DNA of 64,000 nucleotides from Vibrio diazotrophicus (GTDB lineage Bacteria; Pseudomonadota; Gammaproteobacteria; Enterobacterales; Vibrionaceae). Below, piece by piece: positions 9,327 through 18,120 of the stretch. Both the position numbers and the translations under genes were made by a program. Under the pieces are notes generated by a model. That model worked only from the letters and a program-made list of their open reading frames with translations, ran no database searches and had not been told where the DNA came from. The DNA is taken from assembly GCF_038452265.1 (NCBI RefSeq), contig NZ_CP151842.1, positions 868,001 through 932,000 on the forward strand, read 5' to 3'. Position 1 is the stretch's first letter. Each line of letters begins with the position of its first letter.

Positions 9327-9789
9327 ACACTTTTTCTGCCAAATAGGGATCTTCAAAACCCAATTTTTGCATCAATTCTGTTTCGAGTGACTCCATCTCT
9401 TCGGCTTCGTCATCCTCGATATGGTCATAACCTAACAGATGCAGGCTTCCATGTACAACCATATGCGCCCAATGTGCTAGCAGTGGTTTGTTCTGCTCAC
9501 TGGCTTCTTGTTCAACCACTTGGCGACATATGACCAAATCACCCAGCAGATCCAGCTCCATCCCCGGAGGTGCTTCGAAGGGGAAGGAGAGAACATTAGT
9601 CGGTTTATCTTTACCACGATAATCCATGTTGAGCTGGTGGCTCTCTTCGCTATCGACGATGCGAATAGTCACTTCAGCTTGCTCTTGAAATGGAGTGATA
9701 GCCGCTTCTAACCAAGTGGCAAAGTTCGCTTCACTAGGTAAGCCGTTTTCATCTTCAACGGCTAATTGTAAATCGAGTTCAATACTCAT
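9325..9789 (-). CDS. ybeY: Endoribonuclease/rRNA maturation factor YbeY
   Basis: Metal-dependent RNase required for 16S rRNA 3'-end maturation and ribosome quality control. The 154-residue protein carries the zinc motif HGSLHLLGYDH, with the three histidines that coordinate zinc, and the upstream YRGKDKPTNVLSFPF typical of UPF0054. Its ATG overlaps the phoH stop by four bases (ATGA), implying translational coupling. Confidence 0.95.
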   Translation of the reverse strand: MSIELDLQLAVEDENGLPSEANFATWLEAAITPFQEQAEVTIRIVDSEESHQLNMDYRGKDKPTNVLSFPFEAPPGMELDLLGDLVICRQVVEQEASEQNKPLLAHWAHMVVHGSLHLLGYDHIEDDEAEEMESLETELMQKLGFEDPYLAEKV

Positions 9790-10892
9790 TGTTGGTCAGA
9801 CTCTTTTATGGATGAACTAAGTTCTTCTTTCTGAAGTTCAAGCAGTTTAGACTCACGCTCTTCTCTACGACGTTTTTCGTACTCTTTACGCTCTTTCTGA
9901 TCTTGTGCTTCCCATTTCTCATAGGCGTTAACAATACGAGCAACAACTGGGTGGCGAACCACATCGTCAGCAATAAAGAAGTTAAAGCTAATTTCTTCTA
10001 CTTCACTTAATACTTCTACCGCATGACGAAGGCCGGATTTGGCTCCGCGAGGTAAGTCGATCTGGGTAACGTCACCCGTGATCACTGCGCGAGAGTTGAA
10101 ACCTATACGAGTCAGGAACATTTTCATCTGTTCAACTGTCGTGTTCTGGCTTTCATCAAGAATGATAAATGCATCATTCAGAGTACGGCCGCGCATGTAT
10201 GCCAGAGGAGCAACTTCAATAACGTTACGTTCGATAAGCTTTTCTACTCGCTCAAAACCAAGCATTTCAAACAGCGCATCGTAAAGAGGGCGTAAATAAG
10301 GATCGACTTTCTGGCTTAGATCGCCTGGTAAGAACCCCAATTTTTCGCCAGCTTCAACCGCTGGACGAGTCAGCAGGATACGACGAATCTCTTGACGCTC
10401 TAACGCATCAACGGCCGCGGCTACCGCAAGGTAAGTTTTACCAGTACCTGCTGGTCCAATACCAAATGTGATGTCATGAGTGGCCATGTTCATCAGGTAC
10501 TGCGCTTGGTTTGGTGTGCGAGGTTTGATAACGCCTTTCTTGGTTTTCACAAACACTTCTTTGCCGTGAGTAAACTCTTCAGCGACGTCTGTGTTTTGCT
10601 CTAACACGCCGGATTCTTTAATCGCGAGGTGAATTTGTTCCGGTTCAATATCTGGAATTTCACCACGAACAGGCGCGGTATCAACATAAAGAGATTTGAT
10701 GATATCAAGTGCTGCTGCCGTCGTATGAGGTTTACCCACAATGGTAAAGAACTGGCTGCGATGATTAATTTCAACGCCTAAACGACGTTCTAAATGCTTG
10801 ATGTTGTCATCGAAAGGACCGCATAAACTGGCAAGTCGGCGGTTATCAGAAGGTTCGAGATTGATCTCTAGGGTAACAATTTTATTGCTCAA
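9786..10892 (-). CDS. ybeZ: PhoH-family ATPase (YbeZ), TTG start
   Basis: Cytosolic P-loop ATPase related to the N-terminal domain of helicases; YbeZ partners with YbeY in RNA metabolism. The 368-residue protein has an N-terminal KH-like region, Walker A GPAGTGKTYLA (about residue 144), Walker B FIILDESQNT, and the TGDVTQIDLP motif of PhoH proteins. The C-terminus is a charged helix. The start codon is TTG; an in-frame TGA lies just upstream and AGAGG is five bases before it, so no ATG start is possible further out. It follows miaB. Confidence 0.94.
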   Translation of the reverse strand: MSNKIVTLEINLEPSDNRRLASLCGPFDDNIKHLERRLGVEINHRSQFFTIVGKPHTTAAALDIIKSLYVDTAPVRGEIPDIEPEQIHLAIKESGVLEQNTDVAEEFTHGKEVFVKTKKGVIKPRTPNQAQYLMNMATHDITFGIGPAGTGKTYLAVAAAVDALERQEIRRILLTRPAVEAGEKLGFLPGDLSQKVDPYLRPLYDALFEMLGFERVEKLIERNVIEVAPLAYMRGRTLNDAFIILDESQNTTVEQMKMFLTRIGFNSRAVITGDVTQIDLPRGAKSGLRHAVEVLSEVEEISFNFFIADDVVRHPVVARIVNAYEKWEAQDQKERKEYEKRRREERESKLLELQKEELSSSIKESDQQ

Positions 10893-10917
10893 ATTAGCCT
10901 CTCAGTATGGTCATATC

Positions 10918-10945
10918 AAGGTGTCCGATTTCGACCGGACACCTT
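10918..10945. other. Hairpin in the miaB-phoH junction
   Basis: Ten-base arms AAGGTGTCCG and CGGACACCTT are exactly complementary across eight bases. No T run follows on the minus strand (it reads GATATGACC), so it may only pause or protect RNA between miaB and phoH. It lies about 25 bases before the phoH TTG start and could also influence translation. Confidence 0.6.
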
Positions 10946-10959
10946 ATGACTGTTAAAGC

Positions 10960-12384
10960 TTATGGAGTAAACGTCGCTACTCCTAGCTCATCTTCACGTT
11001 TTGTTTTAGCCATCATTTCTGATGGAGAAGTGACAACGCGAAGGTTCATTTCTTTTTCTGTACGAATCAGTTCACCACGAAGTGAGTTCGGGAATACATC
11101 AACGATTTTCACGTCAACGAATTGACCGATTAAATCTGGCGAACCTTCAAAGTTTACAACACGGTTGTTTTCTGTACGACCACGAAGTTCCATCAGATTC
11201 TTCTTAGAAGTACCTTCAACCAGAATGCGCTGTTCTGTATCCATCATTAAACGAGAATAGCGCATTGCTTGCGAATTGATCTGCTGTTGTAGCTCATATA
11301 AGCGATCTTTTTTCTCTTGCTCAGTCAGATCACATGGGTAATCCGCTGCTGGCGTACCCGGACGAGGAGAGAAAATGAAGCTAAAGCTCATATCAAAATC
11401 CACTTCGCGAATCAGTTTCATTGTGTCTTGGAAATCTTTATCTGTTTCGCCTGGGAAAGCAACAATGAAGTCAGAACTGATCTGAATATCAGGGCGTGCT
11501 TTGCGTAGCTTACGGATAATAGATTTATACTCGATTGCCGTGTGCGGACGCTTCATCATCGTCAGAATGCGGTCACTACCGCTTTGAACTGGCAGGTGAA
11601 GGAAGCTCACTAGCTCTGGCGTATCTTCATACACAGCAATGATGTCGTCAGTAAACTCAAGCGGGTGACTTGTTGTAAAGCGAATACGGTCAATACCATC
11701 AATGGTAGCCACTAGACGCAGCAGTTCAGCGAAAGAACAGATAGTACCGTCATGCATTGGGCCACGATATGCGTTTACGTTCTGACCTAACAGGTTTACT
11801 TCACGTACGCCTTGCTCTGCAAGCTGTGCGATTTCAAATAGCACGTCGTCCATAGGACGGCTAACTTCTTCACCACGAGTGTATGGTACAACGCAGTAAG
11901 TACAGTATTTTGAACAGCCTTCCATGATTGATACGAAAGCGGTTGGCCCTTCAGCGCGAGGCTCAGGAAGACGGTCGAATTTTTCGATCTCTGGGAAGGA
12001 AATATCCATGACCGGTGCTTTGTCAGTGCGAGACTGTTTAATCATCTCTGGCAAACGATGTAGCGTTTGTGGGCCAAAAATAACGTCTACGAAAGGAGCA
12101 CGTTCGCGAATGTGGTCACCTTCTTGAGTTGCCACACAACCACCGACGCCGATCACAACGCCTTCTTTTTTGTCTTTCAGCGTTTTCCAACGACCAAGCT
12201 GGTGGAAAACTTTCTCTTGTGCTTTTTCACGAATCGAACAGGTATTAAGTAAAAGTACGTCTGCTTCTTCTGGATCTTCAGTCAGCTCATAGCCGTTGGC
12301 AGCGTTAAGCAGGTCGGCCATTTTAGATGAATCGTATTCGTTCATCTGGCAACCCCAGGTTTTAATTAGCAGTTTCTTACTCAT
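10960..12384 (-). CDS. miaB: tRNA-2-methylthio-N6-dimethylallyladenosine synthase MiaB
   Basis: Radical-SAM methylthiotransferase that converts i6A37 to ms2i6A37 in tRNAs reading UNN codons. The 474-residue protein has the N-terminal UPF0004 domain with three cluster-binding cysteines (TWGCQMNEYDS; LLNTCSIREKA; GVGGCVA), the radical-SAM CxxxCxxC as CSKYCTYC, and a C-terminal TRAM domain. A GTG six bases further upstream (12390) could also start it, but MSKKLLIKTWG is the family N-terminus. It is divergent from ubiF, as in E. coli. Confidence 0.95.
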   Translation of the reverse strand: MSKKLLIKTWGCQMNEYDSSKMADLLNAANGYELTEDPEEADVLLLNTCSIREKAQEKVFHQLGRWKTLKDKKEGVVIGVGGCVATQEGDHIRERAPFVDVIFGPQTLHRLPEMIKQSRTDKAPVMDISFPEIEKFDRLPEPRAEGPTAFVSIMEGCSKYCTYCVVPYTRGEEVSRPMDDVLFEIAQLAEQGVREVNLLGQNVNAYRGPMHDGTICSFAELLRLVATIDGIDRIRFTTSHPLEFTDDIIAVYEDTPELVSFLHLPVQSGSDRILTMMKRPHTAIEYKSIIRKLRKARPDIQISSDFIVAFPGETDKDFQDTMKLIREVDFDMSFSFIFSPRPGTPAADYPCDLTEQEKKDRLYELQQQINSQAMRYSRLMMDTEQRILVEGTSKKNLMELRGRTENNRVVNFEGSPDLIGQFVDVKIVDVFPNSLRGELIRTEKEMNLRVVTSPSEMMAKTKREDELGVATFTP

Positions 12385-12621
12385 TTTCACTTTCGCTCGT
12401 GTTAATTCTTAAATAAATCTTGAACGTTTTAGAGAGTGTAAACCCTTTGTGTATTCAAAGGTAAACAGGTCTCAGCTCAAATTATAGCCGCCATCTCGGC
12501 GGTAAGCCGCGTATTGTACTGCTTTAAAAAGTCACTGACTAGTGATTGGGTGAAATCTCTTAAATCCATTGCTACATCAGGCTTTTTACCCTGTTAACTC
12601 TAAGGTTTTGTGACAAAAACG

Positions 12622-12650
12622 TTCGCAAAAAAAGTGCTGTTCCGTACAAT
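12622..12650 (+). promoter_or_regulatory. Candidate sigma-70 promoter for ubiF
   Basis: TTCGCA (12622-12627) and TACAAT (12645-12650) are separated by 17 bases, about 35 bases before the ubiF ATG. The -10 matches 5 of 6, the -35 only 4 of 6. The rest of the miaB-ubiF gap (12385-12686) holds a small CCGCC/GGCGG hairpin at 12488-12502 and nothing else I can name. Confidence 0.4.
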
Positions 12651-12686
12651 AAGCCACGTTAACGAATAGAGATAATAGTTGGAAAG

Positions 12687-13838
12687 ATGAACGATTTTGA
12701 CATTGTTGTGATTGGTGGTGGCATGGTGGGGGCAGCAGCAGCGATTGGCTTTGCGAAACAAGGCCGGAAAGTCGCGGTTGTAGAAGGCGCAAAACCGCAT
12801 GCGTTTGAGCCTTCTCAAGCGATGGACGTTCGTATTTCTGCTATCTCGCAGACTTCCGTTTATTTACTGGATTCACTGGGAGCATGGGAAAGCATTGAGG
12901 CCATGCGTGTTTGTCCTTACCGCCGTCTGGAAACTTGGGAACATCCTGAATGTCGAACTCGTTTCTCAGCTCAATCACTAGGCTTAGAACAGCTAGGCTA
13001 TATGGTTGAAAACCGAGTCATTCAGTTGGGCTTATGGAGCAGTATGGAAGCGTATTCGAACATAACCCTGTTCTGTCCGGATAAGTTATACAATATTCAG
13101 TTCGGCGATAGACAATCCATAGAGCTGGATTCGGGAGCTCAATTGGTTTGCGATTGGGTGATTGGTGCGGATGGTGCCAATTCGCAAGTACGTGCCAGTG
13201 CCAATATTGGTGTAACGGCTTGGGATTATCGTCAACACTGCATGTTGATTAATGTTGAAACTGAAAAGCCACAACAAGATATTACTTGGCAACAGTTTTC
13301 CCCATCAGGCCCTCGCTCATTTCTACCATTGATTGGCAATCAGGGTTCTTTGGTCTGGTATGACTCTCCAAGTCGCATAAAACAGTTAGGCATGATGACA
13401 AATGAACAACTGAGACTGGAAATTCTTAACCATTTCCCGCAAGAGTTAGGGGATATTAAGGTTCTACAGAAAGGTTCTTTTCCATTGACGCGTCGTCATG
13501 CTCAGACTTACATAAAGAATCATTGTGTCTTGGTGGGCGATTCAGCGCATACCATTAATCCGCTAGCGGGGCAGGGTGTTAACTTGGGTTTCAAGGATGT
13601 CGCCACATTACTGGATTGCACTAATACTTTAGAAGAGCTAACGACAGGTGCGTTTCGCAGTTACGAACGCAAAAGAAGACCTGACAATTTATTGATGCAG
13701 ACGGGAATGGATTTCTTTTATAAGACGTTTAGCAATGACATTCCACCGCTCAAATTTGCTCGCAATGCTGCATTAAAACTGGCGGAACAGGCAGGCCCTG
13801 CGAAAGAACAGGTATTACGTTACGCGTTGGGTTTGTAG
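12687..13838 (+). CDS. ubiF: 2-octaprenyl-3-methyl-6-methoxy-1,4-benzoquinol hydroxylase (UbiF type)
   Basis: FAD-dependent monooxygenase that performs a ring hydroxylation in ubiquinone synthesis. The 383-residue protein has the Rossmann GGGMVGAAAA at residues 10-19, the DG motif VIGADGANSQVR and the second FAD motif LVGDSAHTINPLAGQGVNLG. These are common to UbiF, UbiH and VisC; placement next to miaB, as in E. coli, favours UbiF. GGAAAG precedes the ATG. Confidence 0.88.
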   Translation: MNDFDIVVIGGGMVGAAAAIGFAKQGRKVAVVEGAKPHAFEPSQAMDVRISAISQTSVYLLDSLGAWESIEAMRVCPYRRLETWEHPECRTRFSAQSLGLEQLGYMVENRVIQLGLWSSMEAYSNITLFCPDKLYNIQFGDRQSIELDSGAQLVCDWVIGADGANSQVRASANIGVTAWDYRQHCMLINVETEKPQQDITWQQFSPSGPRSFLPLIGNQGSLVWYDSPSRIKQLGMMTNEQLRLEILNHFPQELGDIKVLQKGSFPLTRRHAQTYIKNHCVLVGDSAHTINPLAGQGVNLGFKDVATLLDCTNTLEELTTGAFRSYERKRRPDNLLMQTGMDFFYKTFSNDIPPLKFARNAALKLAEQAGPAKEQVLRYALGL

Positions 13839-13890
13839 ATGGATCTCAATTCACATTGGTAGGTATTTCAATACCAAACGCAAGATACAA

Positions 13891-13915
13891 AAAACGCTGC
13901 ACTAGGCAGCGTTTT
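13891..13915. terminator. Bidirectional terminator, ubiF and crr
   Basis: Perfect ten-base stem AAAACGCTGC/GCAGCGTTTT with loop ACTAG between two convergent genes. Confidence 0.93.
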
Positions 13916-13947
13916 ATATTCAACGAACTAACTATTTCTCTTTCGAG

Positions 13948-14457
13948 TTATTTAGTTACGCGAAGAACGGCAGTTTCACCAACAGAAACAGTACCAGAAA
14001 GCTTGTTCAGCTCTTTGATTTCGTCCATGTTAGAGATAACAACTGGAGTTAGAGTAGATTTTGCTTTTTCTTCTAGTAGAGCTAGATCGAATTCAATGAT
14101 AGTGTCGCCCACTTTCACTGATTGACCTTCTTCAGCAATACGTTTGAAGCCTTCGCCTTTAAGTTCTACTGTATCGATACCGAAGTGAACGAATAGTTCA
14201 ACACCATCATCAGACTCGATAGAGAATGCGTGGTTAGTTTCGAAAATCTTACCAATAGTACCATTTACTGGAGCAACCATTTTGTTGCCAGATGGCTTGA
14301 TAGCGATACCGTCACCAACGATTTTCTCAGCAAACACGACATCTGGCACATCTTCGATGTTTACGATTTCACCAGAAAGTGGTGCGATGATTTCAATTGC
14401 ACCAGCGTCAGCGCTGTCATCAGAGACTAGCTTTTTCAGTTTGTCAAACAGACCCAT
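13948..14457 (-). CDS. crr: PTS glucose-specific EIIA component (EIIA-Glc)
   Basis: Cytosolic phosphocarrier that accepts phosphate from HPr and passes it to EIIB domains; its phospho state controls adenylate cyclase and inducer exclusion. The 169-residue protein has the active-site His91 in VELFVHFGIDTVEL and the supporting His76 in ETNHAFSI (equivalent to E. coli 90 and 75). AGGAG precedes the ATG. It is last in ptsH-ptsI-crr. NagE in this window has no EIIA domain and is a likely client. Confidence 0.97.
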   Translation of the reverse strand: MGLFDKLKKLVSDDSADAGAIEIIAPLSGEIVNIEDVPDVVFAEKIVGDGIAIKPSGNKMVAPVNGTIGKIFETNHAFSIESDDGVELFVHFGIDTVELKGEGFKRIAEEGQSVKVGDTIIEFDLALLEEKAKSTLTPVVISNMDEIKELNKLSGTVSVGETAVLRVTK

Positions 14458-14502
14458 TGTGTCATGCTCCTAACGTTTTAAAATATTCTGTCGAAGTATA
14501 GT

Positions 14503-14555
14503 ATACCAATCAAAAACAATAGACGACTACTTTTAGTCGTCTAAATCATTGGTAT
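14503..14555. other. Nested inverted repeat between ptsI and crr
   Basis: An outer pair ATACCAAT (14503-14510) and ATTGGTAT (14548-14555) encloses a perfect nine-base stem AGACGACTA (14521-14529) / TAGTCGTCT (14534-14542). Read on the minus strand, the inner stem is followed by ATTGTTTTTG, so partial termination that lowers crr relative to ptsHI, or a processing site, is possible. Confidence 0.7.
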
Positions 14556-14562
14556 TCACAGA

Positions 14563-16287
14563 TTATTGTGTTTTTTCAGCGATGAATTTTTCAACGCATG
14601 CTTCGATTTCTGCAGCAGTTGGTAGAGAAAGCGCTTCCTCAGCCATTGCTTTAACTTCTGCGAAGTTAGAGTTACGAACAACTTTCTTCACTTTAGGGAT
14701 AGAAATGCCGCTCATTGAGAACTCATCTAAGCCCATACCTAGTAGAAGAAGTGTTGCGCGTTCATCACCTGCTAGCTCACCACACATACCAGTCCATTTA
14801 CCTTCTGCATGTGATGCGTCGATAACTTGTTTGATAACAGTTAGTACTGCTGGAGACAGTGGGTTGTATAGGTGAGAAATCATCTCGTTACCACGGTCTA
14901 CTGCTAGTGTGTACTGAGTCAAATCGTTAGTACCGATAGAGAAGAACGACACTTCTTTCGCTAAGTGGTGCGCAATTGCAGCCGCTGCTGGCGTTTCAAC
15001 CATTACACCGATTTCGATGCTTTCATCAAATGCGTGACCTTCTTCGCGAAGTTCTGCTTTGTATTCTTCGATGGCTTCTTTAAGAGCACGGATCTCTTCA
15101 ACAGAGATAATCATCGGGAACATGATACGAAGTTTGCCGTGTGCAGAAGCACGTAGGATGCCGCGTAACTGGTCACGTAGAATTTCACGACGATCCAAGC
15201 TGATACGTACTGCACGCCAGCCTAGGAACGGGTTCATCTCTTTTGGTAGATCCATATATGGTAGATCTTTATCACCACCGATATCCATAGTACGGATAAT
15301 GACAGCTTGACCTTCCATTGCTTCTGCAACTTCTTTGTAAGCTTGGTACTGCTCTTCTTCTGTAGGAAGAGACGTACGATCCATAAATAGGAATTCTGTG
15401 CGGTACAGACCAACACCTTCACCACCGTTGCGTAGAATACCGTCACAGTCTTTCACTGTACCGATATTGCCGCATACTTCTACTCGGTGTCCGTCTAGAG
15501 TCTCAGCGTGAAGATCTTTAAGTTTCGCTAGCTCTTCTTTTTCATCGATGAAAGCTTGCTGTACCTTTTCTGCTTCAGCTAATTCAGCAGCAGTTGGATT
15601 AACAAAAATCTTGTTGTTAATTGCGTCAAGAACCAGCATGTCACCGTTCTTAACTTGTTTAGTAATATCGTTGGTACCTACAATCGCTGGAAGTTCTAGA
15701 GAACGAGCCATGATTGAAGTATGAGAAGTACGACCGCCGATATCACATGCGAAACCAAGCACGTAATCAAGGTTGATTTGCGCAGTTTCAGAAGGTGTTA
15801 GGTCATTAGCAACTAGGATAACTCGCTCATTGATGTTAGCGAGTGAAACTACATTGATGCCTAGTGCGTTCTTAACAAAACGAGAACCGATATCACGGAT
15901 ATCTGTTGCACGCTCTTTTAGGTATTCGTCGTCTAGAGACTCAAGCGCAGAAGCTTGCTCTTCGATAACAGTGTAAATAGCGTTATCTGCTGACAGCTTA
16001 TCGTTTTTGATGAGTGCTAAAATTTCTTCTTCTAGCTCTTCATCTTCAAGCAACATGATGTGGCCTTCAAAGATGGCTTCTTTTTCTTCACCAAACGTTT
16101 CAAGCGCTTTTTGCTTGATTACTTCTAACTGTGCAGAAGCTTTGTTGCGAGCGTCGTAAAAACGAGCAACTTCAGATTCTACTTGATCGTCAGAAATGGT
16201 GTTTGTATTTAGGACAATTTCATCTTCTTGAAGTAGTAGTGCTTTACCGATAGCAATACCTGGAGATGCTAGGATACCTGAAATCAT
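14563..16287 (-). CDS. ptsI: PTS enzyme I (phosphoenolpyruvate-protein phosphotransferase)
   Basis: Takes phosphate from phosphoenolpyruvate and gives it to HPr, the first step of all PTS sugar uptake. The 574-residue protein has the phosphohistidine loop GGRTSHTSIMARSLELPAIVG, then the PEP-binding barrel with RTEFLFMDR and the C-terminal active-site stretch GMCGELAGD. Length matches E. coli EI (575). AAGGTAAAG precedes the ATG. It lies between ptsH and crr. Confidence 0.97.
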   Translation of the reverse strand: MISGILASPGIAIGKALLLQEDEIVLNTNTISDDQVESEVARFYDARNKASAQLEVIKQKALETFGEEKEAIFEGHIMLLEDEELEEEILALIKNDKLSADNAIYTVIEEQASALESLDDEYLKERATDIRDIGSRFVKNALGINVVSLANINERVILVANDLTPSETAQINLDYVLGFACDIGGRTSHTSIMARSLELPAIVGTNDITKQVKNGDMLVLDAINNKIFVNPTAAELAEAEKVQQAFIDEKEELAKLKDLHAETLDGHRVEVCGNIGTVKDCDGILRNGGEGVGLYRTEFLFMDRTSLPTEEEQYQAYKEVAEAMEGQAVIIRTMDIGGDKDLPYMDLPKEMNPFLGWRAVRISLDRREILRDQLRGILRASAHGKLRIMFPMIISVEEIRALKEAIEEYKAELREEGHAFDESIEIGVMVETPAAAAIAHHLAKEVSFFSIGTNDLTQYTLAVDRGNEMISHLYNPLSPAVLTVIKQVIDASHAEGKWTGMCGELAGDERATLLLLGMGLDEFSMSGISIPKVKKVVRNSNFAEVKAMAEEALSLPTAAEIEACVEKFIAEKTQ

Positions 16288-16378
16288 AGCTTTACCTTAA
16301 ATTGGTCAACTGTAAACGGGAGATAAATGGACGCAGGCGCTAAAGATATTTTTAGCTTATTCTTTGAATAATATCCAA

Positions 16379-16410
16379 CAAAGCCACTTTGGTTGTCCAA
16401 AATGGCTTTG
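16379..16410. other. Long hairpin between ptsH and ptsI
   Basis: Fourteen-base arms (CAAAGCCACTTTGG and CCAAAATGGCTTTG) pair with one mismatch across TTGT. No T tract follows on the minus strand, so it is more likely an mRNA-stabilising or processing element that lets ptsH be made in excess of ptsI. Confidence 0.75.
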
Positions 16411-16427
16411 AATTGGAATAGACCTGA

Positions 16428-16685
16428 TTAGTGAAGTTGGTCCATTAGTGCTACTAGGTGGTCAACAGCTTTTTGAGCTTGAGGACCTTCTGCAGAGATA
16501 GTTACTACAGTGCCTTTAACTAGACCTAGTGTTTGAAGCTTGAATAGGCTCTTAGCACTAGCACTTTTGCCGTTAGAAGTAACAGTGATATCCGCATCGA
16601 AAGCTTTAGCTTCTTTAACGAATTGTGCCGCAGGACGAGTGTGAAGACCGTTTTCTGCAGTAATTTCTACTTTCTTCTCGTACAT
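16428..16685 (-). CDS. ptsH: PTS phosphocarrier protein HPr
   Basis: Small cytosolic phosphocarrier linking enzyme I to sugar-specific EIIA domains. The 85-residue protein has the active-site His15 in ENGLHTRPAAQFVKEA and the regulatory-site Ser46 region GKSASAKSLFKLQ. GGGGTA precedes the ATG. It is the first gene of the pts operon; the 240-base region upstream, up to the cysK terminator, should hold its promoters, but I could not assign a clear one. Confidence 0.97.
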   Translation of the reverse strand: MYEKKVEITAENGLHTRPAAQFVKEAKAFDADITVTSNGKSASAKSLFKLQTLGLVKGTVVTISAEGPQAQKAVDHLVALMDQLH

Positions 16686-16929
16686 GTGATATACCCCAAT
16701 AATTTATTTTTTGTAAGTTTATTAACCAGTTTTAGCTTAACCTTAGAAGCGCGTTTCTGCTAGCAGAGTAACGTGCTTTTCGTGTTAGAACTGATACTGA
16801 TCTAAAATTCGTCAATCGTATTGCCTGTGAGTTGGCGATTACCATTGAACTGGAATTTTTATTGCTTCTTTATTTTGAAGCTAAAAATAAAACAGGGTGA
16901 TATTACCAAAGGTAGAAATAGGATCAACA

Positions 16930-16954
16930 AAAAAGCCCCATCAAGGGGCTTTTT
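16930..16954 (-). terminator. cysK terminator
   Basis: Perfect ten-base stem AAAAAGCCCC/GGGGCTTTTT with loop ATCAA. It lies 27 bases beyond the cysK stop and upstream of ptsH. Confidence 0.92.
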
Positions 16955-16981
16955 TAAATGAAAAATTGATTTAACCACATA

Positions 16982-17950
16982 TTACTGTTGGTTTTCTTTT
17001 TCCGTGAAAATGCCAGCAAATAGGGCTGTACTTAGGTAACGTTCACCTGAACTTGGCAGTACGGTTACAATTGTTTTTCCTTCAAATTCAGGAAGTTCAG
17101 CCAAACGGTTAGCTGCAACAACTGCTGCACCTGAAGAGATACCTGCAAGGATACCTTCCTCTTCCATTAGGCGGCGAGCCATATCAATTGCTTCGTCAGA
17201 AGTTACTGTTTCAACGCGGTCAATTAGGTCTAAATCTAGGTTACCTGGGATAAAACCTGCGCCGATACCTTGAATTTTGTGTGGAGCAGGTTGAATTTCA
17301 TCACCCGCAAGCGCTTGAGTGATGACTGGAGATTCCGCTGGCTCAACAGCAACAGAGATAATTGCTTTACCTTTTTCACCTTTAATGAAACGGCTTGTAC
17401 CTGTTAGCGTACCACCAGTACCTACACCTGCAACGAACACATCAACTTGGCCGTCAGTCGCGTCCCAAATTTCAGGGCCTGTGGTTTTTTCATGGATTTG
17501 AGGGTTTGCTGGGTTGTTGAATTGTTGTAGAAGCAGATACTTTTCTGGGTTGCTTGCAACAATTTCTTCCGCTTTAGCAATAGCACCTTTCATGCCTTTT
17601 GCTGCTTCAGTCAGCTCTAGATTAGCACCTAGTGCTTTAAGTAGTTTACGGCGCTCCAAGCTCATTGACTCAGGCATAGTCAGTGTCAATTTGTAACCGC
17701 GAGCAGCAGCAACAAACGCAAGAGCAATACCAGTGTTACCACTTGTTGGTTCTACTAATTCAACGCCAGGCTTAAGTGTACCTTGTTTTTCTGCTTCCCA
17801 AATCATGTTTGCACCGATACGGCATTTAACGCTAAAGCTTGGGTTGCGAGATTCAATTTTCGCTAATACTTTTCCTTTGCTGACTTTATTTAGTCGTACT
17901 AGAGGAGTGTTGCCAATAGTAAGAGAGTTGTCTTCGTAGATTTTGCTCAT
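16982..17950 (-). CDS. cysK: Cysteine synthase A (O-acetylserine sulfhydrylase)
   Basis: PLP enzyme that makes cysteine from O-acetylserine and sulfide. The 322-residue protein has the PLP lysine Lys42 in SVKCRIGANMI, the substrate loop PTSGNTGIALAF, and the phosphate-binding GVGTGGTLTG. The C-terminus is of the CysK type. AAGGAA precedes the ATG. Upstream, a short palindrome GTATCG-GTATAA-CGATAC (17980-17997) lies in the leader; its role is unknown. cysK, cysZ and zipA-ligA in a row are the E. coli order. Confidence 0.96.
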   Translation of the reverse strand: MSKIYEDNSLTIGNTPLVRLNKVSKGKVLAKIESRNPSFSVKCRIGANMIWEAEKQGTLKPGVELVEPTSGNTGIALAFVAAARGYKLTLTMPESMSLERRKLLKALGANLELTEAAKGMKGAIAKAEEIVASNPEKYLLLQQFNNPANPQIHEKTTGPEIWDATDGQVDVFVAGVGTGGTLTGTSRFIKGEKGKAIISVAVEPAESPVITQALAGDEIQPAPHKIQGIGAGFIPGNLDLDLIDRVETVTSDEAIDMARRLMEEEGILAGISSGAAVVAANRLAELPEFEGKTIVTVLPSSGERYLSTALFAGIFTEKENQQ

Positions 17951-18008
17951 TGTTATATTCCTTCATTACGCATGTTTGGGTATCGGTATAACGATACGTT
18001 AGCGGATA

Positions 18009-18028
18009 CAAAAAGAGCATATGTGCTC
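18009..18028 (-). terminator. Terminator or attenuator between cysZ and cysK
   Basis: On the minus strand GAGCA-CATA-TGCTC is followed by TTTTTG. It lies about 90 bases after the cysZ stop and about 60 bases before the cysK start, so it could end cysZ transcripts or act within the cysK leader. Confidence 0.65.
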
Positions 18029-18120
18029 ACTTAAAAAGGTAAAAGGATTAAATCGTTATATCTTATAGATAGAAGAGATCTTTCAGCAGTTTACCTAACT
18101 TAAGTTATGACATTGCCTTA

